Assembly (NCBI GenBank): GCA_003990705.1
Contig: AP018318.1
Span: forward strand, 558,001 to 622,000
DNA: 64,000 nucleotides
Reading direction: 5' to 3'
Source: Nostoc sp. HK-01
GTDB lineage: Bacteria; Cyanobacteriota; Cyanobacteriia; Cyanobacteriales; Nostocaceae
A model generated the notes under the pieces. It was not told the origin of the DNA, did no database searches, and saw only the letters and a program-made list of their open reading frames with translations. Position 1 is the first letter of the stretch. Every line of letters begins with the position of its first letter. Below, in pieces: positions 35,758 through 45,226 of this stretch. Position numbers and translations under genes: made by a program.

Positions 35758-38700
35758 ATGCTTGAGCAACCTATGATCGCACTGGAAGGGTACAAAATTT
35801 TAAGAGAACTGTATGATAGTCCTCGTTCTCAGGTGTATCAGGGATACCGAGAGTCCGATCGCCAACCAGTAGTGTTGAAATTATTGCGGGAGGAATATCC
35901 TACCCCAGAAGCGATCGCACGATTTAAACTCGAATACGAACTGACACGCCGCTTTCAAGTTCCGGGAATTATCCAAGCCTACAGCGTCGAAAAATATGCC
36001 AACACTTTAGTTCTAGTTTTAGAAGATTTTGGTGGACAACCTCTGCGGAGTTTCCTTAATCAAAAACCTTTAGAACTGGAGAATTTTCTGCACATTGCAA
36101 TTCAAGTTGCAGCGGCTTTAGGTGCAATTCACCAGCAACAAATTATTCATAAAGATATTAATCCTGCCAATATTCTCCTTAATCCCTTAACGCAACAGAC
36201 AAAGATTATTGATTTTGGTATTGCGACGTTGTTGTCAAAGGAAAATCCTACTTTACTGAACCTGAATATTTTAGAAGGGACACTGGCCTACATTTCGCCG
36301 GAACAAACAGGGAGAATGAATCGGGCGATTGATTATCGTAGCGATTTTTATTCTTTGGGTGTGACATTTTACGAATTACTGACGCAACAATTACCCTTTG
36401 TTAGTGAAGATCCAGTCGAACTAGTTCACAGCCACATTGCTAAACAAGCGATTTCGCCTCATAAACTAAATCCGGCAATTCCTATAGTAATTTCTAATTT
36501 AGTGATGAAATTGCTCGAAAAGACTGCTGAAGAAAGATATCAAAGCGCCTTTGGTTTGCAAGTAGACTTACAGCAATGCCTCGATTTATTCATAACTACA
36601 GGCGAAATTAAAACTTTTCAATTAGGAAAAAAAGATAGTTCTGATAGATTCCAAATTCCCCAAACACTTTATGGCAGAGAACAAGAAGTTACAGATTTAT
36701 TGATGGCTTTTGATCGGGCTAGTCATGGACAAAGCGAAGTTATGTTGATTGCAGGTTATTCTGGAATTGGCAAATCAGCTTTAGTGCAGGAAATTTATAA
36801 ACCGATTACCCAAAAACGGGGATATTTCATCTCAGGTAAGTTTGATCAGTTTCAACGCAATATTCCCTACAGTTCGTTAATTCAAGCATTCACAGCTTTA
36901 ATTCGCCAACTTTTAACCGCAACCGAAACAGAAATCAATCTCTGGCGAGAAAAATTATTAAATGCTTTGGGTGACAATGGTCAAGTAATTATTGATGTCA
37001 TTTCTGAAGTCGAATTAATTATTGGCAAGCAGCCACCTGTTATAGAACTACCAGCGCAGGAAGCCCAAAATCGCTTTAATTTAGTATTTCAAAACTTTAT
37101 TACTGTCTTTACCCAAAAAGAACATCCTTTGGTAATTTTCTTGGATGATTTGCAATGGGCGGATAGTGCATCGTTGCAGTTAATTGAGTTATTAACTAGT
37201 CATTTAGATAGCCGCTACTTGTTGTTGATTGGTGCTTATCGAGATCATGAAGTAGATTCTACCCATCCTTTGCGGAGTGCGATCGCCTCTTTAGAGTCAT
37301 CTGGTGTCATAATTCACGAAATCACATTAACACCGTTAGAATTACCCCAAATTCATACACTCCTCAGTGATACCTTTAATAGTCACGATTGGGCAAAGTT
37401 AACTCCCCTGGCAGAACTATTACAGCAAAAAACTAACGGCAATCCCTTCTTTATGAATGAATTCCTGAAGTCGCTGTATACAGAAGGATTGTTGCAATTT
37501 GATGTGCAACGCCGGGAATGGGATTGGCAACTGGGCCAAATTCAAGCGGCGCAAATTACCGATAACGTTGTGGAATTAATGGCGGGTAAAATTCAAAAAC
37601 TACCAACCGCCTCTCAGCAAGCGTTACAGTTAGCATCTTGTATTGGTAATCAATTTGATTTAAAAACCTTAGCGATTGTCCAAGAAAAATCTTTGCCAGA
37701 GACAGCCACTGAGTTATGGGAAGCTGTAGAAATGGGGCTGATTTTTCCTCAAGGTAACGACTATCAATTATTACAAGTAGGTGATCGGGAAATTGCCGCT
37801 AACCTAACAAATTTAGATGTTGTCTACAAATTCTTACACGATCGCGTCCAACAAGCAGCTTATTCACTCATTCCCACCAAGGAAAAACAAGCAGTTCACT
37901 TGCAAATTGGACAACTGTTATTACAGAATATTACCACCGAGGAACAAGAAGAAAAGATTTTTGACATTGTTAACCAATTAAACTTCGGCTTAAATTTAGT
38001 CACAGATGAATCACAGCGACAGCAATTAGCCCAGTTAAATTTGCTGGCGGGGAACAAAGCCAAAGCCTCCGCCGCTTACGAACCTGCTTTAGATTACCTG
38101 ACAACGGGCATTAACTGTTTAGCAACATCCTGTTGGCAACAGCAGTATTCTTTGGCTTTATCTCTGCACGAAGCCGCAGTGGAAGCTGCTTATTTGACTG
38201 GGGCGTTTGAATACATGGATGAATTAATTGAGATTGTATTACGTCACACCCGCACTACACTTGATCAAGTCCAAGTCTACGCCATCAAAATTCAATCTCT
38301 TGTTGCCAGAGATGAATTGTTAACAGCCTCAAAATTAGGTTTGCAAGTTCTTAAACTGTTGAAAATTCCTTTAGTCGCTAACCCTGGACAACTGCAAATT
38401 TTGTTAGGACTGTTAAAAACGAAACTGGCTTTGACTAGTAGACAGGTACAAACCTTAGCTGATTTACCGAGACTGACAAATCCTACTAAATTAGCGGCTA
38501 TTCGTATTTTAGCCAGTATTGCTTCGTCAACTTATCTTGCAGCGCCAAATTTGTTTCCCTTAACTGTGTTTAAACAGGTGGAACTTTCCGCCATACATGG
38601 TAACGCGCCAGAATCAGCTTTTGCCTACGCTACTTATGGCTTGATTTTGTGTGGTGTAGTGGGAGATTTGACAGGAGGGTATGAGTTTGGTGAGTTGGCA

Positions 38701-41124
38701 TTAAAACTGATAGAAAGGTTTAACGCCAAAAATATGCAAGCAAGAGTATTGTTTGTTGTTAATAGTTTTGTGCGTCACTGGCGAGAACCAATTGTTAATA
38801 CTATACCTGCATTGCAAATTGCTTTTCAAGTAGGTCGAGATACGGGTGATACTGAATATGCAGCTTTTGCAGCGAATGTTGGTACCAGTCATAGTTATTT
38901 TTGTGGTCAAGATTTAAAAGAAGTAGATAAAAGTTTAGCGACTTATTTAGAGGTAATTCAGAAGTTTAAGAAAAAGCCAGTTTTTGATTTAATTCAAATT
39001 TATCGGCAGGCGATCGCTAATTTACAAGGCAAAAATGCTAATCCCTGCGAGTTGGTGGGGGAATTTTACGACGCAACTAAAACCTTACCCCTACATATCG
39101 AGACTAATTATCGCACAGCAACTTTTACTGTATACAATCATCTAATGACACTGAATTATTGGTTTGAAGATTACAATACTGCTTGGCAAAATGCTGAATT
39201 AGCAATTCCTTATTTAGATGCTGTAGTAGCATTATTCATCATTGGATGGTTTAACTTTTATGATTCTTTGGTGCGGTTAGCCTTAGCGCCAATAAAAACT
39301 GTCACAGAACGGCAAGCATTACTCAAACAAGTAACAGCAAATCAGAAGAAATTAAAAACTTGGGCGCAATCTGCACCGAGTAACTACGCTCATAAATTAG
39401 CCTTGGTAGAAGCAGAATGGTATCGAGTTCAAGGTGAAACAGCAGAAGCGATCGCTTGTTACGATCGCGCCATTACTTTAGCCCAAGAAAACAATTATCC
39501 TCACGAAGCTGCTTTGGCAAATGAATTAGCAGCCAAGTTTTATTTAGCCCAAAATAAATTAAAGATTGCCCAAGGATACATGCAGGATGCGTCATATCTT
39601 TATTTACAGTGGGGCGCAACTGCTAAAGTTAAATATCTGGAAACTCAATATCCTCAACTTTTAAGCCGCAAGTTAGAAAGAATTACTATCCCCCATATTT
39701 CTACCAAAAATACTAACGCCAGCAGTATCACCAGTAGCAGTGGTTCCGCATCACTGGATTTGATGACAGTTATGAAAGCTTCGCAAGCTTTGTCAGGAGA
39801 AATTCAACTTGATAAATTGCTGGCTAACTTGATGCAAATTTTGATAGAAAATGCTGGGGCGCAACGGGGATTTCTGTTACTGGAAACTAAAGGTAAATTT
39901 TTAATAGAAGCCCAGGGAAGCGTTGAACAAAATAATATTCAAGTACTGGAATCTCTAAATATTGAAGATAGTCAGATTCTTTCTGTGGCAATTGTGAATT
40001 ATGTGATTCGCACCAAAACGAGTGTAGTGCTTAATGATGCTGCTCGCAAAGGTGAATTTATCCGTGATGCTTACATTCGCCAATTTCAACCGCGATCGCT
40101 TTTGTGTGCGCCGTTGATTAATCAAGGCAAACTTACAGGTATTATCTATTTAGAAAATAACTTGACCACAGGTGCATTCACTCCTGATCGTTTGGAGTTA
40201 CTCAACTTACTTTCAGCACAAGCGGCGATTTCTATCGAAAACGCCCGTTTATACACCGACTTAGCAGCCTTAAACCAAGCTTACGAACGCTTCGTTCCCC
40301 GTCAATTTCTCCAATTCCTCAACAAACAAAGTATTGTCGATGTGCAGTTAGGTGATCAAGTCCAGCGGGAAATGTCGGTGTTATTTACTGATATTCGTTC
40401 TTTCACTACACTTTCAGAAACTTTAACTCCGGCGGAAAACTTTCAATTTATCAACTCTTATTTGAGTTGTATGGAACCAATCATTATTCAACATAATGGT
40501 TTCATTGATAAATATATTGGTGATGCCATTATGGCTTTATTTGCTGGTAATGCTGATGATGCAGTACAAGCCGGCATTGCCATGTTACAAGCTTTAGTAA
40601 CTTACAATCAAGAACGGCAAGCACAAGGAGATTTACCAATTAAAATTGGCATTGGAATTAATACAGGAACACTGATTTTGGGGACAGTCGGCGGATTTAA
40701 TCGTATGGATGGTACAGTCATTAGTGATGCCGTCAACTTAGCTTCGCGGATAGAAGGGTTAACTAAAACATTCAACACACCGCTATTAATTACAGACCAA
40801 ACATTTCAGCGGTTAAAAAATTGCGATCGCTCTCATATTCGCGTAGTTGGACAAGTAAAAGTTAAAGGTAAAATTACGGCTGTAACTGTCCATGAAGTAT
40901 TTACTGCTGATGTTACAGAAGTTCGCCAAGGTAAGTTAGTAACTAAAGAATTGTTTACCGCAGCACTTAAACTTTATGAAGCACAACAATTTACCTCAGC
41001 CGCCCAACATTTTCAAGATTGCTTACAACAAAACCCCTTAGATCAAGTTGCACAAATTTATCTTAATCTTTGTCATTCAGAGTTGAAATTATCAACCATT
41101 TTTACAGAAGAAATTAAGTTATAA
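35758..41124 (+). CDS. Multidomain Ser/Thr kinase - ATPase - GAF - nucleotide cyclase
   Basis: About 1,788 residues. An N-terminal Hanks-type kinase (VVLK lysine; catalytic 'IIHKDINPANILL' with HKD for HRD; 'IIDFG'; 'YISPEQTGRMN') is followed by an AAA/NACHT-like ATPase ('GYSGIGKSALVQ', 'LVIFLDDLQWAD'), a long TPR-like helical region (about 780-1330), a GAF domain (about 1355-1495) and a class III cyclase domain (about 1530-1720). The cyclase has metal Asps ('LFTDIRSFT', 'KYIGDAIMALF') and 'DAVNLASRIEG' with the transition-state Asn and Arg, so it looks active. ATG 35758 or 35773 starts the conserved 'MIALEGYKILRELYDS'. Substrates are unknown. Confidence 0.87.
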   Translation: MLEQPMIALEGYKILRELYDSPRSQVYQGYRESDRQPVVLKLLREEYPTPEAIARFKLEYELTRRFQVPGIIQAYSVEKYANTLVLVLEDFGGQPLRSFLNQKPLELENFLHIAIQVAAALGAIHQQQIIHKDINPANILLNPLTQQTKIIDFGIATLLSKENPTLLNLNILEGTLAYISPEQTGRMNRAIDYRSDFYSLGVTFYELLTQQLPFVSEDPVELVHSHIAKQAISPHKLNPAIPIVISNLVMKLLEKTAEERYQSAFGLQVDLQQCLDLFITTGEIKTFQLGKKDSSDRFQIPQTLYGREQEVTDLLMAFDRASHGQSEVMLIAGYSGIGKSALVQEIYKPITQKRGYFISGKFDQFQRNIPYSSLIQAFTALIRQLLTATETEINLWREKLLNALGDNGQVIIDVISEVELIIGKQPPVIELPAQEAQNRFNLVFQNFITVFTQKEHPLVIFLDDLQWADSASLQLIELLTSHLDSRYLLLIGAYRDHEVDSTHPLRSAIASLESSGVIIHEITLTPLELPQIHTLLSDTFNSHDWAKLTPLAELLQQKTNGNPFFMNEFLKSLYTEGLLQFDVQRREWDWQLGQIQAAQITDNVVELMAGKIQKLPTASQQALQLASCIGNQFDLKTLAIVQEKSLPETATELWEAVEMGLIFPQGNDYQLLQVGDREIAANLTNLDVVYKFLHDRVQQAAYSLIPTKEKQAVHLQIGQLLLQNITTEEQEEKIFDIVNQLNFGLNLVTDESQRQQLAQLNLLAGNKAKASAAYEPALDYLTTGINCLATSCWQQQYSLALSLHEAAVEAAYLTGAFEYMDELIEIVLRHTRTTLDQVQVYAIKIQSLVARDELLTASKLGLQVLKLLKIPLVANPGQLQILLGLLKTKLALTSRQVQTLADLPRLTNPTKLAAIRILASIASSTYLAAPNLFPLTVFKQVELSAIHGNAPESAFAYATYGLILCGVVGDLTGGYEFGELALKLIERFNAKNMQARVLFVVNSFVRHWREPIVNTIPALQIAFQVGRDTGDTEYAAFAANVGTSHSYFCGQDLKEVDKSLATYLEVIQKFKKKPVFDLIQIYRQAIANLQGKNANPCELVGEFYDATKTLPLHIETNYRTATFTVYNHLMTLNYWFEDYNTAWQNAELAIPYLDAVVALFIIGWFNFYDSLVRLALAPIKTVTERQALLKQVTANQKKLKTWAQSAPSNYAHKLALVEAEWYRVQGETAEAIACYDRAITLAQENNYPHEAALANELAAKFYLAQNKLKIAQGYMQDASYLYLQWGATAKVKYLETQYPQLLSRKLERITIPHISTKNTNASSITSSSGSASLDLMTVMKASQALSGEIQLDKLLANLMQILIENAGAQRGFLLLETKGKFLIEAQGSVEQNNIQVLESLNIEDSQILSVAIVNYVIRTKTSVVLNDAARKGEFIRDAYIRQFQPRSLLCAPLINQGKLTGIIYLENNLTTGAFTPDRLELLNLLSAQAAISIENARLYTDLAALNQAYERFVPRQFLQFLNKQSIVDVQLGDQVQREMSVLFTDIRSFTTLSETLTPAENFQFINSYLSCMEPIIIQHNGFIDKYIGDAIMALFAGNADDAVQAGIAMLQALVTYNQERQAQGDLPIKIGIGINTGTLILGTVGGFNRMDGTVISDAVNLASRIEGLTKTFNTPLLITDQTFQRLKNCDRSHIRVVGQVKVKGKITAVTVHEVFTADVTEVRQGKLVTKELFTAALKLYEAQQFTSAAQHFQDCLQQNPLDQVAQIYLNLCHSELKLSTIFTEEIKL

Positions 41125-41157
41125 AAATTTTGCTTGTTATGTAAATATAGTAACTAA

Positions 41158-41283
41158 CATTACGAATGTAAAAACTTGCATTGTTAATGCGATTGCTCAC
41201 ATCATGAATGCGATCGCTTGCATGATGAATGTGACAGTTTACATTGTGAATGTAACGACTCACATTCACAATATACCAGTTTG
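41158..41283. repeat. 21-bp tandem repeat array, six units
   Basis: Six consecutive 21-bp units start with CAT and usually carry AATG at positions 8-11, so most contain a small inverted repeat CATT-N3-AATG. Units start at 41158, 41179, 41200, 41221, 41242 and 41263; the last is degenerate. One unit contains a HIP1 site. The period equals two turns of B-DNA. It lies between the kinase-cyclase gene and a small basic-tailed protein gene. It is not a CRISPR: there are no spacers. Confidence 0.8.
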
Positions 41284-41362
41284 CAATCACACTGCACTCT
41301 TAAGTTTAAATATTATCCTACCTAAAAAATTCATTTTACTGATATTTTTTTAGTTGTAATGG

Positions 41363-41379
41363 GTACATTAAATATGTAC
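41363..41379. promoter_or_regulatory. Palindrome 18 bp before a small gene
   Basis: GTACAT and ATGTAC flank TAAAT just upstream of ATG 41397. The spacing does not fit the published Anabaena LexA box or the NtcA box, so I assign no regulator. Confidence 0.4.
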
Positions 41380-41396
41380 TATACTACGGAAGCATA

Positions 41397-41771
41397 ATGG
41401 CTACCCAAGACACTACACGTCGTTTGTCTCGTCAGACAATCATTCAAGACACCACTTCCTTACACGGTTTGCAAACAATTAACAACTATGCAACCACTCG
41501 TGCTGATGCCACAGAAGATTCTTTGCAGACAGCTTATCAAAAAATGTTAACGCTGCAACAAATCGAAAATGAGAAACTCGCTTTATACCGTGCGGCTACT
41601 GATGCTGCAAGATTAGCCGAGTGGGAATTTCACAATGCGGTATTAGCCATGAAAGAAGTTGTACGGGGACAATATGGTTCTGATAGTGATCAAGCCCAAG
41701 CCGTAGGATTCAAGAAAAAATCAGACCGTAAGCGTCCCAGTCGCAAAAAGTCAATAGCGATCGCTAGTTAA
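41397..41771 (+). CDS. Small helical protein with basic tail, unknown function
   Basis: A 124-residue soluble protein. A polar N terminus is followed by a helical core ('QTAYQKMLTLQQIENEKLALYRAATDAARLAEWEFHNAVLAMKEVVRGQYG') and a strongly basic tail ('FKKKSDRKRPSRKK') that could bind nucleic acid. I recognise no named family. ATG 41397 is the only start with the intact N terminus. A palindrome and a 21-bp repeat array lie upstream, which makes the control region unusual. Confidence 0.72.
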   Translation: MATQDTTRRLSRQTIIQDTTSLHGLQTINNYATTRADATEDSLQTAYQKMLTLQQIENEKLALYRAATDAARLAEWEFHNAVLAMKEVVRGQYGSDSDQAQAVGFKKKSDRKRPSRKKSIAIAS

Positions 41772-41995
41772 TTAAATTACTTTCACAGTTTAAACTTGTC
41801 TAAATACTGTTTACTTTTGCATAGCATAACCATCTCGGTAAGCTAAAGTGCGGAAACTAGCCCACGCAAACGCTCCGCTTTGTATGTTAACAAAGCAGGG
41901 CGTAGCCTGGTAAATTTATCTTCAAGTTGAGCAACGCCCAATTTATTTCTTAAAATAGAGATAGGTAAAAGCGTAAGATTACCGAAAATTTAATT

Positions 41996-43873
41996 GTGAC
42001 AACATCTGCTCAAATACTACCACTGGTTAAAGATCCAGAGCGTCTGGAAAGCCGACTAGCTGAAATTCCGCCGGAACCAGGAGTTTATTTTATGCGGGAT
42101 GGCAGCGATCGCATTATATATATAGGTAAGTCACGGAAGTTGCGATCGCGTGTCCGTTCCTATTTTCGTGAAGGTTATACAAAAAGCGAACGCATCGCCA
42201 CAATGGCGAGACAAGTAACAGAAATTGAATTTATTGTCACTGATACCGAAGCCGAAGCTTTGGCGTTAGAAGCCAACTTAATTAAGCAGCACCAGCCATA
42301 CTTTAATGTGCTGCTCAAAGATGATAAAAAATATCCATATCTCTGCATCACTTGGTCAGAAGACTATCCCCGCATCTTCATCACACGCAAACGCCAACTA
42401 GGTAAAGAAAAAGATAAATTCTACGGGCCTTATACAGATACAGGTTTATTAAGAGAAATTCTCCGCATTAGTAAGCGCATCTTTTCCCTGCGACAACGAC
42501 CACAACCATTATTTAAAGACCGCCCCTGTTTAAATTATGATATGGGGCGTTGTCCCGGTGTCTGTCAACAATTAATTTCACCAGAAGAATACCGCAAAAC
42601 TGTGCAGAAAGTGGCGATGGTATTCCAAGGTAGAACTCAAGAATTGATTGATATTTTGACAGAACAAATGCAAAAAGCCGCAGAGGCGCTGAATTTTGAA
42701 TCGGCGGCGCGAATACGTGATCAAATTTCTGGGTTAAAATCTCTGACGGCAGATCAAAAAGTATCTTTACCAGATGATACAGTTTCGCGGGATGCCATAG
42801 CGTTAGCGGCAGATACACAACACGCCTGCATTCAATTATTTCAAATTCGCGCTGGACAATTAGTCGGACGTTTAGCCTTTGTTGCTGATGCACAAGCTGA
42901 ACCAGGTGCAATTTTACAACGCGTTTTAGAAGAACATTACCAAACTGCTGATGCGGTAGAAATTCCCGCCGAGATTTTGGTACAACATGATTTACCTGAC
43001 GCGGAAATATTAGCAGATGTTTTAACGCAGCGTAAGGGTAGAAAAGTCACAATTTTCACCCCCCAGCGCCAAACTAAGGCAGAATTAATTGAGATGGTCG
43101 AGCGTAATGCCCAATACGAATTACAAAGAATGCAAAAATTGGGCGCTCGCAATAATCAAGCCATGCAAGATTTAGCTGATGTTCTCGATTTACCAGATTT
43201 ACCCCACCGCATTGAAGGTTACGACATTTCCCATATTCAAGGTTCTAATGCTGTTGCTTCTCAAGTAGTATTTATTGATGGTTTACCGGGTAAGCAACAT
43301 TATCGCCATTACAAAATCAAAAATCCCACCGTCACAATCGGACATTCCGATGATTTTGCCAGTTTAGCTGAAGTCATTCAACGGCGATTTCGTAAATATA
43401 GCGAAGATACCCAACTACAACGCGCTGGCAATCCTGACTGGCCTGATTTAATTATGATTGATGGCGGTAAAGGTCAGCTATCATCTGTTGTCACTGTGTT
43501 GCAAGAGATGAATTTGTTAGAAGACTTGCGAGTTGTGAGTTTGGCAAAACAGCGCGAAGAGATTTTTTTACCGGGAGAGTCACAACCCTTACCAACCGAT
43601 GCAGAACAACCAGGAGTACAGTTACTAAGACGGTTGCGGGATGAAGCCCATCGCTTTGCTGTGAGTTTCCATCGGCAACAACGCAGTGATAAACTGAGGC
43701 GATCGCGTTTAGACGAAATCCCCGGCTTAGGACATCATCGCCAAAAGCAACTATTAGGGCATTTTCGCTCAGTCGATTATATCCGCCAAGCTACACCCGC
43801 ACAACTCGCCGAAGTTGCGGGAATTGGGACAAGACTAGCGCAGGAAATTTACGATTACTTTCATCCTGCTTGA
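41996..43873 (+). CDS. uvrC: Excinuclease ABC subunit C
   Basis: A 625-residue dual endonuclease of nucleotide excision repair. It has an N-terminal GIY-YIG nuclease ('[27 protein letters not shown]'), a Cys-containing linker ('[13 protein letters not shown]'), a UVR motif that binds UvrB ('[20 protein letters not shown]'), the C-terminal RNase-H-like nuclease ('[16 protein letters not shown]', 'MIDGGKGQL') and tandem HhH ('[16 protein letters not shown]', '[16 protein letters not shown]'). It starts at GTG 41996. It acts with UvrA and UvrB, not in the window. Convergent with acsF. Confidence 0.97.
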   Translation: MTTSAQILPLVKDPERLESRLAEIPPEPGVYFMRDGSDRIIYIGKSRKLRSRVRSYFREGYTKSERIATMARQVTEIEFIVTDTEAEALALEANLIKQHQPYFNVLLKDDKKYPYLCITWSEDYPRIFITRKRQLGKEKDKFYGPYTDTGLLREILRISKRIFSLRQRPQPLFKDRPCLNYDMGRCPGVCQQLISPEEYRKTVQKVAMVFQGRTQELIDILTEQMQKAAEALNFESAARIRDQISGLKSLTADQKVSLPDDTVSRDAIALAADTQHACIQLFQIRAGQLVGRLAFVADAQAEPGAILQRVLEEHYQTADAVEIPAEILVQHDLPDAEILADVLTQRKGRKVTIFTPQRQTKAELIEMVERNAQYELQRMQKLGARNNQAMQDLADVLDLPDLPHRIEGYDISHIQGSNAVASQVVFIDGLPGKQHYRHYKIKNPTVTIGHSDDFASLAEVIQRRFRKYSEDTQLQRAGNPDWPDLIMIDGGKGQLSSVVTVLQEMNLLEDLRVVSLAKQREEIFLPGESQPLPTDAEQPGVQLLRRLRDEAHRFAVSFHRQQRSDKLRRSRLDEIPGLGHHRQKQLLGHFRSVDYIRQATPAQLAEVAGIGTRLAQEIYDYFHPA

Positions 43874-43895
43874 AAAATTAAACAGCAATATTTCT

Positions 43896-43931
43896 AAAAA
43901 AAAGCATGGTATTAATTAACTAATACCATGC
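43896..43931 (-). terminator. Intrinsic terminator of acsF (bidirectional hairpin with uvrC)
   Basis: GCATGGTATTA and TAATACCATGC form an 11-bp perfect stem with a 6-nt loop. Read on the minus strand it is followed by eight T residues, a classic terminator for acsF; uvrC may use the same hairpin. Confidence 0.85.
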
Positions 43932-43952
43932 CTATCAAATTATCTTGGAAAT

Positions 43953-45029
43953 CTAACGAGCCATTCCATGAGCAGTAGCAGCATCAATTGGCTTCATCAA
44001 GTACAACTTCAAGAAGTGCCAACCATTGGAGATGTATAATGGCAACTTCTGGAAGATTTGCAGGAATTTGGGTGTGTTAGAGTTAGCGATCGCACCCAAT
44101 TTTTCGTTATTCTTGATACATAAATCCAGGCGATCGTAAAACTCTGGATTGTCTACATCCAACATTACCGGGAAGACTCTACCAGCGGTTTCATTGGTTT
44201 TCTTGATGACGTAAATATCGTATTCCCGTGCATCTAAACCAATAGAAGCGTAAAAGTCCTTGCGTTGGATGTCATTGAGATACATCGTCACAAACACAGA
44301 CAACAAGAAGAACCGACTCCACAGTTTTGCTTTCCAATCATTCAGCATCTGTGGTTGCGCTCTCATGATGGCATCAAAGAAATCACCATGACGGTTTTCA
44401 TCTTGACACCAATTTTCAAAGAACCGGAAAATTGGATAAATTCTATCTTCGGGATGCGCCTCTAAATGACGATAAATGGTGATATAACGCCAATAACCTA
44501 TTTTTTCGGAAAGATAGGTGGCGTAGAAAATGAATTTGGGTTTGAAGAAAGTGTAATTGCGGCTCTTTGTCAAAAACCCTAAATCTAGAGACAAATTAAA
44601 GTCTGACATCGCTTTATTCAAAAAGCCAGCGTGACGTGCTTCATCCCGTGACATGAGGTTGAAACACTCAGCAAGGAGGGGACTTTTATCTTTTAAGCGG
44701 CGGCCTAATTCCTTATACAGCAAGAAGCCAGAAAATTCTGCTGTACAAGAACGCTCTAGAAATTCAATGAACAACTGGCGAGTTTCCCCGTCGATGTGAT
44801 CCCAGGATTGTTCAAACTCGGCATCCCGAACAAAGTGATGGCGGTTATAGTCAGTGCGGAACTCTTCTAAGATGGCTTGTAACTCATCTTCATTTACAGA
44901 GATGTCCATCCGTGCCATCTCATCAAAATCGGTAGTATAAAACCGTGGTGTTAATAAGGTTTCTTTTGCCGGGACTTTTATCCCTGGCCGTATTTCTTCA
45001 AAGCCTGGTTTTTTGAGGGAATCTACCAT
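43953..45029 (-). CDS. acsF: Mg-protoporphyrin IX monomethyl ester oxidative cyclase
   Basis: A 358-residue diiron enzyme that makes the isocyclic ring of chlorophyll using O2. The ferritin-like iron ligands are seen in '[22 protein letters not shown]', '[15 protein letters not shown]' and '[17 protein letters not shown]' (two E-x-x-H motifs). Length and the start '[35 protein letters not shown]'-type N terminus fit the cyanobacterial ChlA/AcsF family. Cyanobacteria often have two isoforms, one for low O2; this sequence alone does not settle which. Confidence 0.96.
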   Translation of the reverse strand: MVDSLKKPGFEEIRPGIKVPAKETLLTPRFYTTDFDEMARMDISVNEDELQAILEEFRTDYNRHHFVRDAEFEQSWDHIDGETRQLFIEFLERSCTAEFSGFLLYKELGRRLKDKSPLLAECFNLMSRDEARHAGFLNKAMSDFNLSLDLGFLTKSRNYTFFKPKFIFYATYLSEKIGYWRYITIYRHLEAHPEDRIYPIFRFFENWCQDENRHGDFFDAIMRAQPQMLNDWKAKLWSRFFLLSVFVTMYLNDIQRKDFYASIGLDAREYDIYVIKKTNETAGRVFPVMLDVDNPEFYDRLDLCIKNNEKLGAIANSNTPKFLQIFQKLPLYISNGWHFLKLYLMKPIDAATAHGMAR

Positions 45030-45226
45030 GTCTTGATTGCCACGAGTGTATTATCTTGATTACGCCAGAGAACCAAAAGTAATGCTCTCATAAGGCGCAG
45101 CAAAGGACAATAATTAATTTGTATAAATTTCAGTCTACCAAGGGGCAGCGGAAAACTGGTATGTGAAACGTTAAGAGTTGCAACAATACTTCAAACTTTT
45201 TCTCTGCAAATTTGAACTATCGGCAA

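Noticed and set aside
41158-41283. CRISPR array
   Set aside because: The 21-bp units are contiguous and degenerate, with no spacers and no cas genes nearby.
41363-41379. LexA or NtcA box
   Set aside because: GTAC and GTAC are separated by 9 bp and no GTA-N8-TAC is formed, so neither published spacing is met.
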